Shown here one piece after another: positions 1 to 6,827 of a stretch of DNA of 39,563 bases. The notes beneath the pieces were generated by a model. The model searched no databases and had not been told where the DNA came from. It saw only the letters and a list, made by a program, of their open reading frames with translations. The position numbers and the translations under genes are program-made. Position 1 is the stretch's first letter. Each line of letters starts with the position of its first letter. The DNA is from Clostridia bacterium (GTDB lineage: Bacteria; Bacillota; Clostridia; Oscillospirales; UBA644): the NCBI GenBank assembly GCA_017623895.1, contig JAGAOB010000044.1, positions 1 through 39,563 of the forward strand, given 5' to 3'.

Positions 1-467
1 GCATCGGTTACGTCGGCAATCGCCTCGGCTCTGCCTGCATCATCCTTGTCGTAAGCGTCGGACTGACCGTTCACGCCTTCAACGACTCCGAACATAATGT
101 AATTGGAGAGTCTGAACTTTTCGCCGGCCTGATTCGTACCCTCAATCTCGTTGAGAATATTAATCCCAAGCTGATATTTCAATGCGAGAGAGCCTGCGTT
201 CGCAACTCTGAGGTATGCAACTTCGGTCACGCCGGGTTCCCAAAGGGTATTGGTGAGAATGTCGGAAGCACCTTTGACGTCTTGCCATTTGGTGCCGTTC
301 CAATACTCAAGCTCAATGTCAAGGTTGCCGGACTTGATGACGTTGTTCTCGGAAACAACGGAATCCGAGAACCAAGCGAAGGTGCTGCCGACGAGCATCG
401 ACACGCACAGAAGAAGTGCCAGCCCGCTCATCAGCAAAGCACGCTTGGTGCTTTTTGCTTTTGTCAT
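1..467 (-). CDS. SipW-dependent TasA/camelysin-like secreted protein (3' end outside window)
   Basis: Only the first 155 codons are inside the window; no stop is reached before base 1. The start ATG at 467 follows a perfect AAGGAGGT site. The N-terminus is basic (MTKAKSTKR), then hydrophobic, ending in the motif TFAWFSDS, the SipW-type cleavage signature of TasA and camelysin proteins. It continues with NNVIKSGNLDIELEY and a WEPG-TEVAYLRVAN segment, closely matching the opening of the large protein at 2440-4614, so the two are paralogues. Such proteins are exported, trimmed by a SipW peptidase and form extracellular fibres or surface layers; fibre formation here is inferred. It is the last visible gene of the minus-strand matrix cluster and may be translationally coupled to the small ORF just upstream. 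Confidence 0.8.
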   Translation of the reverse strand, partial: MTKAKSTKRALLMSGLALLLCVSMLVGSTFAWFSDSVVSENNVIKSGNLDIELEYWNGTKWQDVKGASDILTNTLWEPGVTEVAYLRVANAGSLALKYQLGINILNEIEGTNQAGEKFRLSNYIMFGVVEGVNGQSDAYDKDDAGRAEAIADVTD

Positions 468-483
468 ATTACCTATGACCTCC

Positions 484-648
484 TTAAGTTATCGTCGGCG
501 CAAGTGCAAACTGCACTCCGTCAGCGCCGAGCGATCGGAGGCAGTTAGTTGGGGAGAGTCCGCCTCCACGATTGTTGTGCAATGTGCATAAATCGGCAGA
601 GAGTGCACCCCCCCCCGTTGTGCAGATTGCTATTTGTTCAAGTTTCAT
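484..648 (-). CDS. small ORF (54 aa) carrying a G9 tract, function unknown
   Basis: Not recognised. An ATG at 648 sits behind a strong GGGAGG site and opens a 54-codon frame whose TAA overlaps the Shine-Dalgarno sequence of the next gene (start 467), so translational coupling is possible. Codons 11-14 run through nine consecutive G (C9 on the plus strand, 608-616). A gain of one or two G moves the reading into other frames that end at different places. There is no signal peptide or membrane segment; the peptide has three Cys and a glycine cluster. It could be a genuine small protein, a leader peptide, or an open frame by chance. The ribosome site and stop position favour translation; the composition does not look like a conserved family. 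Confidence 0.35.
   Translation of the reverse strand: MKLEQIAICTTGGGALSADLCTLHNNRGGGLSPTNCLRSLGADGVQFALAPTIT
608..616. repeat. C9 homopolymer tract
   Basis: Nine consecutive C on the plus strand (G9 in the sense direction of the matrix cluster), inside the small ORF 484-648. Tracts of this length are prone to slipped-strand changes. Confidence 0.9.
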
Positions 649-753
649 AAAGGCTTCCTCCCTTCCATTCGTTGTACTTTTGGCTTTCGAAAAATGAGAT
701 CTCTGATCAAGCCATAAATTCAGGATCTTTTTTGGATGGGATCGTGGATCTTC

Positions 754-1437
754 TTATTTGCCCCAATAGGTAGCAAATGCAGAACGAGCGTCGTTACCGG
801 TGTTATCAGCCTGCAGGGCTTCCGCCTTAATGTTAATGCTGAAATTACCGTTGACGTACGCCATATCAGCCTGCTCGAACTCCCCGGGAATGGTGACGTT
901 GTTGAACACGACGGCCGTCTGATCCTCGGTCAGCTTATAGCGATAATAGTACGCATAAGTAACGCTGTTGTTCGCATAGGTGGTAGCAGAATCGTCTGCA
1001 TACCAAGCATTGCTGTCCACGTCCAGCCAGGTGCGAAGATCGGTGGTAATCCCCTGAGCCTTGCAAGCAGCATTGATGGTAGACCACTCGTCAAAGGTCA
1101 CGTACACGCGAATCCACTGATCGTAGTCGCCGGTATTCTCAACCGTGGGGTTCTTAGCGATCTTATCCCCGGGAGCAATCTCGGGATAGGTATTGCCTGC
1201 GTGGGTGATGACATTATCGCCATCGCCGTCGGCATCGGCGGTATCATCATCGTCGTTCTCGTTTTCCCAAACCTCTACCGAGAAATCGGGAGTACCGTCC
1301 CCATCGCTGTCGGCGATCAAGAACCGGTTGGTGATATCGTCGGTAGCATTAAACCAAGCCAAAGAGCCCAAAGAAAGAATCGCGATCAAGCAAATTGCCA
1401 GAGCTGCAACAAACACCTTTTTCTTTGTCATTTTCAT
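754..1437 (-). CDS. SipW-dependent secreted protein, acidic, TasA-like
   Basis: 227 aa. The start ATG at 1437 follows AAAGGAGG at good spacing. The N-terminus is basic and hydrophobic (KKKVFVAALAICLIAILSL) and ends in GSLAWFNATDDITNRF, the SipW-dependent export signature. Residues about 42-75 form a very acidic stretch (DSDGDGTPD, ENDDDDTADADGDGD) that resembles calcium-binding loops. The rest reads as a beta-rich domain with PTVENTGDYDQWIRVYVTF, the 'outside-in' strand pattern seen in camelysin/TasA folds. Expected role: exported matrix or surface protein processed by the adjacent SipW (1515-2333). The acidic repeat suggests calcium-dependent folding or assembly, which is inference. It lies between a SipW gene and another TasA-like gene, probably on one transcript. 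Confidence 0.78.
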   Translation of the reverse strand: MKMTKKKVFVAALAICLIAILSLGSLAWFNATDDITNRFLIADSDGDGTPDFSVEVWENENDDDDTADADGDGDNVITHAGNTYPEIAPGDKIAKNPTVENTGDYDQWIRVYVTFDEWSTINAACKAQGITTDLRTWLDVDSNAWYADDSATTYANNSVTYAYYYRYKLTEDQTAVVFNNVTIPGEFEQADMAYVNGNFSINIKAEALQADNTGNDARSAFATYWGK

Positions 1438-1514
1438 TTGTTTTCCTCCTTTCCTTAAAATTTTATCTCAAATTCGAGCCTATGGAATTCCTTTTTATAG
1501 GATCGAATCAGAAA

Positions 1515-2333
1515 TCAGGATGGTTTCCCTTCGCGGGCAGATTCCGCGTCGTCCGTGACGCAGGCGCAAGCGCGAGGCGCGGCGGGAACGGAGGCTGGAG
1601 CCTCATCGGAGGCGCAGGGCGAAGTGGAGACAGGAGCCTCATCGGAGGCGCGAGGAGCGGTGGAGGGGGGAGCCTCATCGCAAGCGCGAGGCGCGGCGGG
1701 GGCTTCGGATTCTTTCGGGGCGTCGGGCGCCGAGAAGGTTTCGCGGCGCAGGCGCTCCATTTCGGCGCGGAGGCGTTGGTTTTCCTCGGAGACGGAATCC
1801 AATTCCGCCCGTACGGCGCAAGCCTCCCCGTCGGGGACGTCGTCCTTTTGCTTTCGGAGCAGATCGGGAAGAAAGACTGCCAGAATAAGCAATATTCCGA
1901 TCCCGATGGTAATATACATTCCCGGGGGGTGCTGAATGAAATCGGAAACGTAGCCCAGCTTGGGAATGGAGAATCGGGGTATTCCGATCACGTTCTTAAA
2001 ATGGACGGGCTCGCTGTCGGCAATATCGTTGGCGTCGCCCTTGGTATAGAATCGTTGGTGTTCCCCGTCCACCGAAACCACGCGATGGGTCGCTACTACC
2101 AGATCCTCGTTGAGGACGAAGGTGATAACGTCACCCTCCTTGATCGTGTTCACGTCCACAGCCTTGACGTAGATCAGATCTCCTACCTTATATTGGGGCT
2201 CCATACTACCGGAGATGACGGTATAGCATTTGTATCCCAACAGACGGGATCCCATCAAGAAAGCAGCGCAGATCACCATCAGCACCACAAGGACCGTAGT
2301 AAGAACGTTCCAGATTTTTTTCAGAGCTTTCAT
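1515..2333 (-). CDS. sipW: signal peptidase I, SipW/ER type, with repetitive C-terminal tail
   Basis: 272 aa from the ATG at 2333, which has AGGAGG eight bases upstream. An in-frame ATG at 2360 lies across that ribosome site and is unlikely to be used. One N-terminal membrane segment (about 10-28) is followed by the catalytic domain: ISGSMEP with nucleophile Ser43, ATHRVV with His83 in place of the bacterial Lys, and the acidic box TKGDANDIAD (about 98-105). The Ser/His pair marks the SipW/archaeal/ER branch, which processes TasA-like substrates. A second membrane segment spans about 138-157. Then come a short coiled coil (about 178-198) and a low-complexity Ala/Pro/Ser/Glu tail encoded by 36-bp tandem repeats. 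It sits between two predicted substrates. Confidence 0.88.
   Translation of the reverse strand: MKALKKIWNVLTTVLVVLMVICAAFLMGSRLLGYKCYTVISGSMEPQYKVGDLIYVKAVDVNTIKEGDVITFVLNEDLVVATHRVVSVDGEHQRFYTKGDANDIADSEPVHFKNVIGIPRFSIPKLGYVSDFIQHPPGMYITIGIGILLILAVFLPDLLRKQKDDVPDGEACAVRAELDSVSEENQRLRAEMERLRRETFSAPDAPKESEAPAAPRACDEAPPSTAPRASDEAPVSTSPCASDEAPASVPAAPRACACVTDDAESAREGKPS
1597..1704. repeat. 36-bp tandem repeat, three copies, in the 3' end of sipW
   Basis: Units begin at 1597, 1633 and 1669, each opening with GGAGCCTCATCG. The period is 12 codons and encodes the recurring (A)SDEAP motif of the peptidase tail. Because the unit is a multiple of three, copy-number change would keep the frame. Confidence 0.8.
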
Positions 2334-2360
2334 AAGCTTCCCCCTCCTGCCTTTCGGCAA

Positions 2361-2424
2361 TCCAAGGGCAAAAGAGCCTCTTTCTCCCTTGGATCGCCGC
2401 CCATCCCCTTGGGGAAGGGGATGG
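2361..2424 (-). promoter_or_regulatory. two intercistronic hairpins between the GLUG-repeat gene and sipW
   Basis: Arms TCCAAGGG (2361-2368) and CCCTTGGA (2386-2393) form one stem, further closed by AAAGAG/CTCTTT inside. Arms CCATCCCCTT (2401-2410) and AAGGGGATGG (2415-2424) form a second 10-bp stem with a GGGG loop. Neither has a U-run on the minus strand, so they look like mRNA-stability or processing structures that could set different levels of secreted protein and peptidase, rather than full terminators. Confidence 0.5.
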
Positions 2425-2439
2425 AACGAGCGAAAAATA

Positions 2440-4614
2440 TCAGTGGTTGTTATAGATTACGTCTACGCCTTCGTAGGCCTTCAAGCCCTTAACGCCGTAC
2501 TGTGCTCCCCCAAAGATCTGATCGAAGGGAATCAGTTCGTTGTGGTGGGTGGTGCATTGGCTGTGGTCGTAATCCGCAGGAAGACCGCCGTAAGAATACC
2601 CGGGCTCTACCCGCATTCCTCGGCCGTTGTTATGACCGGGCGTAGGATCGCAGTAATGATAATTCGCCCAAGCGCCGTAGGTAACGGTTACGTTGGTGCA
2701 GTTGATATCATATTTGGTGGTATCGGGATAGTTGGCCCCGTCAATGGTTGTGGTTTCTTCCAGACGGCCGATAAGCATACCGCACATACGGTAGTTATAA
2801 TAATCGTAGGAAGCGGTGCAGTCGTTATAGACGTCCAAGCGGCAAGCAACGTCGACGTTTTCAAAGTTGTAGGTCGCTCCGGGCTCGCCCTGACCGACCA
2901 CGCCGCCGATAGAGCTGTCAAAGGAGCCCCAAAGGCCGGCAAGAACGACGTCTTCGGCGATGGTGATATTCTTGAAGGTGTAATTTCCGGCACCGGACCA
3001 GCCGATAATACCGCCGTTGCCGTTGTTGTACGTACCGAAATCGCTGTCCGCGATGGTAATATTTTCAAAGACGCAGTTTCCAGTGGCAGAGCCGGTGATT
3101 CCGCCCACGTCGCCGCCTTCGATGTAGCTTTCGGCGCCTTCAATAGTAAGATTCTTTACGGTTGCGTTGTTCAGATTACCGAACAAGCCGTAGGAGCCGT
3201 ATGCACCCCACTGGTAGCCCAGGTCCCAACCGTTTTGATAAAGGTTAGAGATGGTCTTTCCATTGCCGTCGAAAGTACCTTCAAAGGTTCCGTTCTTGGA
3301 ATGGTCTCCGATGGGACGGAAGGTCAAGGGATCGCCGTCGGCGGAGGGGGTGGTGTCTTCGCAGTAAAGATCCATATCTTTCGTCAGGGTAATGGTAACA
3401 CCCGCAAAGGTGGTGTCCCCCGTCACAAGCTCGGCAAGGCCTGCCAGCTGCTCTGCGGTATCCAAGAAAAATTCCGTATCGTTTTCGTTGTACCAAGAGG
3501 TGTCCGCCGTTCCGTCCCAAACGTCTGCGGTGCTGTAGGTCACGGAGAAGTTGCTGAACTCCTTGGTAATAAAGGTGATCGTTCCGCTGGCGGGATCGTA
3601 GGTGCCGGCCATCGGCTGACGGTTGTGATAGAGGGTCACAACGCCGTCCAGATTCTTTCCGATAAACAGTTGAACGGTCACGTCGGAATCGGCAACCTGA
3701 CCGCTGACCTTAATGTCGTAGGTGACGATCGTCGTTCCGTCTGGCAGCGTTGCCAAAAATTCGGAGGGCTCGGAGGTGGGCTTCACGTCAATGGAAACGT
3801 CACCGTTGGAAATTCCCGAAATGGAAAGGGTTTTCGCTTCGTTTTCATAGAAGAACGCTTGGTTCTGGGGTGCTACCGTTTCCTTGACGGGGTCAACCCA
3901 GTGGAAGCCGTTTTCGTACACGGCCTTATCGTCGTAATCCGAACCGAAGCTGTCGCTTTCCACGGTATCCTGGGTCGCCATCAGCGTAAGAGCAAATGTG
4001 ATCTCGGGAATGGCGTTGCCGCGGTAATTGGCCTCGTTGCCTACGCTTTCGGGCATCGTTACCACCAGGGCGATATAGTGGGATTTTCCGGGAAGCAGGG
4101 AAACGTTGGTTTTCAGATATTCACCCAGCTTCACGGTGGACGCAGCGGCAGTAGCACGTGCGGTGTCGCGCGTAAAGGCGGCAGGTGCGGCTTCGGCGGG
4201 TGCGGTGGCACCGAACTTTAGGATTTCGGAGAGCTTGATCTCCTTTCCGTCCTCGGTCAGACCCGTCGTCTCCTCAAAGGAAGAAACTGACAGGTTGTAC
4301 TGGAGCGCCAGTGATCCCTTATTGGTGATCTTCAGGTAGGCAACCTCGGTGTGTCCGGGCTCCCAAAGTCCTTTCGTTTCCCCGTCGGGAGCAACGAAAA
4401 GATCTTTCGCATCTTTTGCGGATCGATAGGTCCCGTCGGGAGCGTTGGCATATTCCATCTCAATTTTCAGATTCCCGGCGATAATTTTGTTGTTGCCGGA
4501 GACAACGCTGTCGGTAAACCAAGCAAAGGTAGTACCGACGAGCATCGAAACGCACATCAACAGGGAGATTGCACTAACGGCAAGAGCGCGCTTCGTCGTT
4601 TGCTGCTTTTTCAT
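2440..4614 (-). CDS. large SipW-dependent secreted protein with GLUG-like repeat region
   Basis: 724 aa. The start ATG at 4614 has AAAGGATG upstream. The N-terminus has a basic head, a hydrophobic core (LAVSAISLLMCVSMLVG) and TTFAWFTDSVVSGNNKI, the SipW-dependent signature. The first 200 or so residues form a TasA-like domain (LWEPGHTEVAYLKITNKGS) paralogous to the protein at 1-467. Residues about 230-360 look like beta-sandwich linkers. From about 365 on there is a GLUG-like beta-helix region: FEGTFDGNGKTISNL, YGLFGNLNNATVKNLTI, GGITG and GGIIGWSG. No LPXTG or membrane anchor is visible, so it is probably secreted or fibre-associated. Expected role: matrix fibre protein with an adhesive or spacer domain; the exact function is not known. 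Its leader carries the inverted-repeat element at 4641-4816. Confidence 0.82.
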   Translation of the reverse strand: MKKQQTTKRALAVSAISLLMCVSMLVGTTFAWFTDSVVSGNNKIIAGNLKIEMEYANAPDGTYRSAKDAKDLFVAPDGETKGLWEPGHTEVAYLKITNKGSLALQYNLSVSSFEETTGLTEDGKEIKLSEILKFGATAPAEAAPAAFTRDTARATAAASTVKLGEYLKTNVSLLPGKSHYIALVVTMPESVGNEANYRGNAIPEITFALTLMATQDTVESDSFGSDYDDKAVYENGFHWVDPVKETVAPQNQAFFYENEAKTLSISGISNGDVSIDVKPTSEPSEFLATLPDGTTIVTYDIKVSGQVADSDVTVQLFIGKNLDGVVTLYHNRQPMAGTYDPASGTITFITKEFSNFSVTYSTADVWDGTADTSWYNENDTEFFLDTAEQLAGLAELVTGDTTFAGVTITLTKDMDLYCEDTTPSADGDPLTFRPIGDHSKNGTFEGTFDGNGKTISNLYQNGWDLGYQWGAYGSYGLFGNLNNATVKNLTIEGAESYIEGGDVGGITGSATGNCVFENITIADSDFGTYNNGNGGIIGWSGAGNYTFKNITIAEDVVLAGLWGSFDSSIGGVVGQGEPGATYNFENVDVACRLDVYNDCTASYDYYNYRMCGMLIGRLEETTTIDGANYPDTTKYDINCTNVTVTYGAWANYHYCDPTPGHNNGRGMRVEPGYSYGGLPADYDHSQCTTHHNELIPFDQIFGGAQYGVKGLKAYEGVDVIYNNH

Positions 4615-4640
4615 TGTTTAGGACATCCTTTCTTTGACGT

Positions 4641-4816
4641 TTGCCGTGACGGCAAGCAAAGGGCATATGGTGCTCAGGGTCTCCCCGACAACCCCCGCTG
4701 CGGGGTGTGCCGAGGCTGCACGGCAAGGAGAGGGGATCCTCGCTTGTAACGGAAAAAATCCGTTACCTGTGCGAACAATATGCCCTTTGCTTGCCGCCCA
4801 TAGTGATCTATGGACG
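4641..4816 (-). ncRNA. structured leader element bounded by 19-bp perfect inverted repeats
   Basis: CGGCAAGCAAAGGGCATAT at 4650-4668 is the exact reverse complement of 4778-4796, enclosing 109 bp. On the minus strand the loop folds further: an 8-bp GTAACGGA/TCCGTTAC hairpin, TGCCG/CGGCA, and CCCGC/GCGGG. A CCATAG/CTATGG hairpin lies just 5' of the outer stem (4798-4813). The 3' arm can instead pair with the next bases, TTGCCG-TGA-CGGCAA (4641-4655), so two mutually exclusive stems exist 27-40 nt before the start codon of the 724-aa protein. This is the layout of a switching leader RNA, but it matches no riboswitch class I recognise. A miniature inverted-repeat mobile element is the alternative. 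Confidence 0.45.
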
Positions 4817-4859
4817 ACAATCTAAAATAAGGGATAAAAGAAAAGGGGCGAGCTTCACG

Positions 4860-5000
4860 TTACGATCCGCTGCTTTTGGATTCTGTCTTTGCTTTTTTGC
4901 GGGTTGCACGAGGCTTTGCCGTTGCCGCCGCAACAATGAGAAGGCACAGGAAAAAGCTTACTGCACCACCGACAAAAAAGCCTATAATAAAAGGAATCAT
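4860..5000 (-). CDS. small single-pass membrane protein (46 aa), DUF3789-like
   Basis: ATG at 5000, TAA at 4862-4860. The peptide begins MIPFIIGFFVGGAVSLFLCL, a membrane segment with small residues, and ends in a basic tail (KPRATRKKAKTESK). The length and the FIIGFFVGG opening resemble the short DUF3789-type membrane proteins common in Clostridia; I am not certain of the family. It starts 31 bp after the sipW stop, inside the matrix cluster and on the same strand. The ribosome site is weak (AAGAAAAGAG, rather far upstream). A role in the SipW/TasA pathway is only suggested by position. Confidence 0.5.
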   Translation of the reverse strand: MIPFIIGFFVGGAVSFFLCLLIVAAATAKPRATRKKAKTESKSSGS

Positions 5001-5031
5001 CGCGCTGAAATCAACTCTTTTCTTGGGGAGA

Positions 5032-5772
5032 TCAGCTCGGATTTTCGGTCAGAGCTTCTTCTTTGGGTTCTTCCGATTTGTTTTGTTCCGTTTCGTCCGA
5101 GACAGGAGCAGGCTCCAGCTGTGCCTTGAGCGCCTTCAGCTCCTCCAGCATTTTTGCGTTTTCCGCTCGTTCCGCTTCGATTTTCTTTCGCTCTTCCTCC
5201 ATTTCCTCCATCTGTTCCTTTTTGTAACGGCGGAACAAATTGAGGAATTTGACACCCTCGTAAAGAATAATTAACATAAAGGGTGTGAAGATGCAAACGA
5301 AATATCCGGGGGTCGTTTTCAGAAAATTGAAAAACGTTCCCAAGCCCGGAACGTGGGCTTCGTATCGACCCAGAACGTAAGGATCGGTAACAATGGTGTC
5401 ATCGTCGACACCCGTAGTGGTACCGTAGGTAATAAATCCCCGATTCCCCTCCGCGTCCACCGTAATTTTCCGGATCTTGTGGGTGATCGTCTCCCCAAAG
5501 CTTTCGGTGTCCTGGGAAAGGAAGGAAATCACGTCTCCCTCCTTTAGATCGGAAGGATTGACCTCCTTAACGAAAATCAGTGCTCCTGCGCGGAAATCCG
5601 TTGCGGCCATAGAGTCGGAATTGACGATATACATCTTATATCCGAACAGGCTGCGGTCGTTGCGATTAAAGGGGGTCACGGAAATCACCGTGAAAATCAT
5701 CATAAACACTGCAGACAACACCACCAGCCACACTACCGTGGTCTTCAGTACGTTCCATACTTTTTTCATCAT
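5032..5772 (-). CDS. sipW: signal peptidase I, SipW/ER type
   Basis: 246 aa; ATG at 5772 with GAGGAGGGGG upstream, two bases after the TetR stop codon, so the two genes are cotranscribed. There is an N-terminal membrane segment (about 11-32). The catalytic region has YIVNSDSMAATDF with Ser54 as probable nucleophile and ETITHKIRKI with His98, the Ser/His pair of the SipW branch; the acidic box near 115-125 (TYGTTTGVDDD) is weakly conserved. A second membrane segment (about 156-178) is followed by a long charged coiled coil (about 184-222, KKEQMEEMEEERKKIEAER) and an acidic tail. It is a divergent paralogue of the peptidase at 1515-2333. A cluster with two SipW enzymes suggests separate substrate sets or a complex held by the coiled coils; both are inferences. 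Confidence 0.85.
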   Translation of the reverse strand: MMKKVWNVLKTTVVWLVVLSAVFMMIFTVISVTPFNRNDRSLFGYKMYIVNSDSMAATDFRAGALIFVKEVNPSDLKEGDVISFLSQDTESFGETITHKIRKITVDAEGNRGFITYGTTTGVDDDTIVTDPYVLGRYEAHVPGLGTFFNFLKTTPGYFVCIFTPFMLIILYEGVKFLNLFRRYKKEQMEEMEEERKKIEAERAENAKMLEELKALKAQLEPAPVSDETEQNKSEEPKEEALTENPS

Positions 5773-5773
5773 A

Positions 5774-6367
5774 TCAGACGTCCCCCTCCTCTGTTCTAAA
5801 ATATTGCTTTACCGACGCATAAATGACTCGAAATACGTGCTCGGAATAATGATCCTCCCGTGGCATCTGCTCGTTGTGGACCATCACTGCGAAGGCGAGC
5901 ATCACGTGCAAAATATGATTCAAAATCATCCACACGTCCGCCTCGTCCTTAAAGGCGGGTCGAAAGGTCTGTACAAGAGGATCGAACCTGCGCTTGTGAT
6001 CCTCGGCGGAATACTTTGTAAAATACGGCGAATAATAATACCGCACGAAGGCAATGCATTTTTCCCGACTCCCCAACAAGAACTTCCAAAGAGCCTCGAA
6101 ATATACTCTGCATCGCAAATCGAATTCCGGCTCGGGGAGATACATTACCTCCACGTACTGCATCGTCTTTTCCGCAAGCTCCTCATCCAACGTCGTAAAG
6201 GCTTGGGCCAGAAGATCCTCCTTGTCGGAAAAAAGGCGATAAATGTATCCCTCGTTGATCCCTGTTCCCGTGGTGATCGCCTTGGTCGTGGTCTTGTCAA
6301 GACCCTCGGTTGCAATCACCGTAACGGCTCTTGCCAGCAACGTTTCCCGCATATCCTGCGGACTCAT
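5774..6367 (-). CDS. TetR/AcrR family transcriptional regulator
   Basis: 197 aa from the ATG at 6367, which follows GAGAGGGGG; an upstream in-frame codon has no ribosome site. The N-terminal helix-turn-helix reads ARAVTVIATEGLDKTTTKAI then GINEGYIYRLFSDKEDLLAQAF, the classic TetR pattern (about residues 12-57). The remaining helical part, rich in aromatic residues (FVRYYYSPYFTKY), would be the ligand and dimer domain. The ligand is unknown. As first gene of the matrix cluster, abutting sipW, it probably controls its own operon and the secreted proteins. An inverted repeat TCGCT-N5-AGCGA at 6394-6408, between the proposed -35 and -10, is a candidate operator. Confidence 0.88.
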   Translation of the reverse strand: MSPQDMRETLLARAVTVIATEGLDKTTTKAITTGTGINEGYIYRLFSDKEDLLAQAFTTLDEELAEKTMQYVEVMYLPEPEFDLRCRVYFEALWKFLLGSREKCIAFVRYYYSPYFTKYSAEDHKRRFDPLVQTFRPAFKDEADVWMILNHILHVMLAFAVMVHNEQMPREDHYSEHVFRVIYASVKQYFRTEEGDV

Positions 6368-6383
6368 AACGTGCCCCCTCTCG

Positions 6384-6411
6384 ATGATAGTGTTCGCTAC
6401 AAAAGCGACAA
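6384..6411 (-). promoter_or_regulatory. candidate promoter and operator of the tetR-matrix operon
   Basis: On the minus strand TTGTCG (6411-6406), 16 bp, then TATCAT (6389-6384). The palindrome TCGCT-N5-AGCGA (6394-6408) overlaps the spacer and could be the TetR operator. The match to consensus is moderate. Confidence 0.35.
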
Positions 6412-6485
6412 AAAAAGGGCAGACGATCTCCGATACGTCCAAATGCCGCGAAAAAACGGACCTACGAGATTGCCGGCCTCATACG

Positions 6486-6508
6486 TTTTCACAGAGTTCA
6501 CCCCTCTG
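6486..6508 (+). repeat. putative recombinase core site A
   Basis: Contains CAGAGTTCACCCCTCTG: 5-bp inverted arms CAGAG/CTCTG around a 7-bp asymmetric centre TTCACCC, as in tyrosine recombinase core sites. Shares 22 bp with site B in the same orientation, 101 bp away, and 22 of 23 bp with the inverted site C. Lies about 120 bp upstream of the tetR start. Confidence 0.7.
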
Positions 6509-6530
6509 ATTGATAGGCAATCATCAAAAG

Positions 6531-6582
6531 CGTTTGCAAATCTCCCACCTTTCCAAAAAATCGAAAAAAGCCCTTGCAAACG
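6531..6582. repeat. 9-bp inverted repeat between sites A and B
   Basis: CGTTTGCAA (6531-6539) and TTGCAAACG (6574-6582) are exact reverse complements separated by 34 bp. Candidate arm or accessory protein site for the recombinase, or a weak hairpin. Confidence 0.45.
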
Positions 6583-6587
6583 GCGGG

Positions 6588-6609
6588 TTTCACAGAGTTC
6601 ACCCCTCTG
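6588..6609 (+). repeat. putative recombinase core site B
   Basis: Identical over 22 bp to site A and in the same orientation, directly left of the integrase leader. The 7-bp centre TTCACCC is conserved. Confidence 0.7.
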
Positions 6610-6827
6610 CGGGATTGTATTTTACCACAAAACCGCTGTTTTTGCAAGAGGTTTTTGAGAAAAAACCGAAATTGTCACAAAAAGGTTGCATTTCAATGAA
6701 AAAAACTCCTCTGTTTACAAGGTTTTTTCGAGACATTTCACACAATTCGCCGTCAAAAGCCCCGTCAAAAAAGACGATGCTTTTCACCAATATACACCCA
6801 CGGAAATAGAATAAGGAGGACAACATT

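Noticed and set aside
2230-4221. A plus-strand open frame of 663 codons over the large matrix gene
   Set aside because: Antisense shadow of a gene with signal peptide, ribosome site and recognisable domains on the minus strand.
4650-4796. Cyclic-di-GMP riboswitch before the matrix gene
   Set aside because: Attractive because such switches control adhesion genes, but the conserved core bases and tetraloop-receptor pattern are not present.
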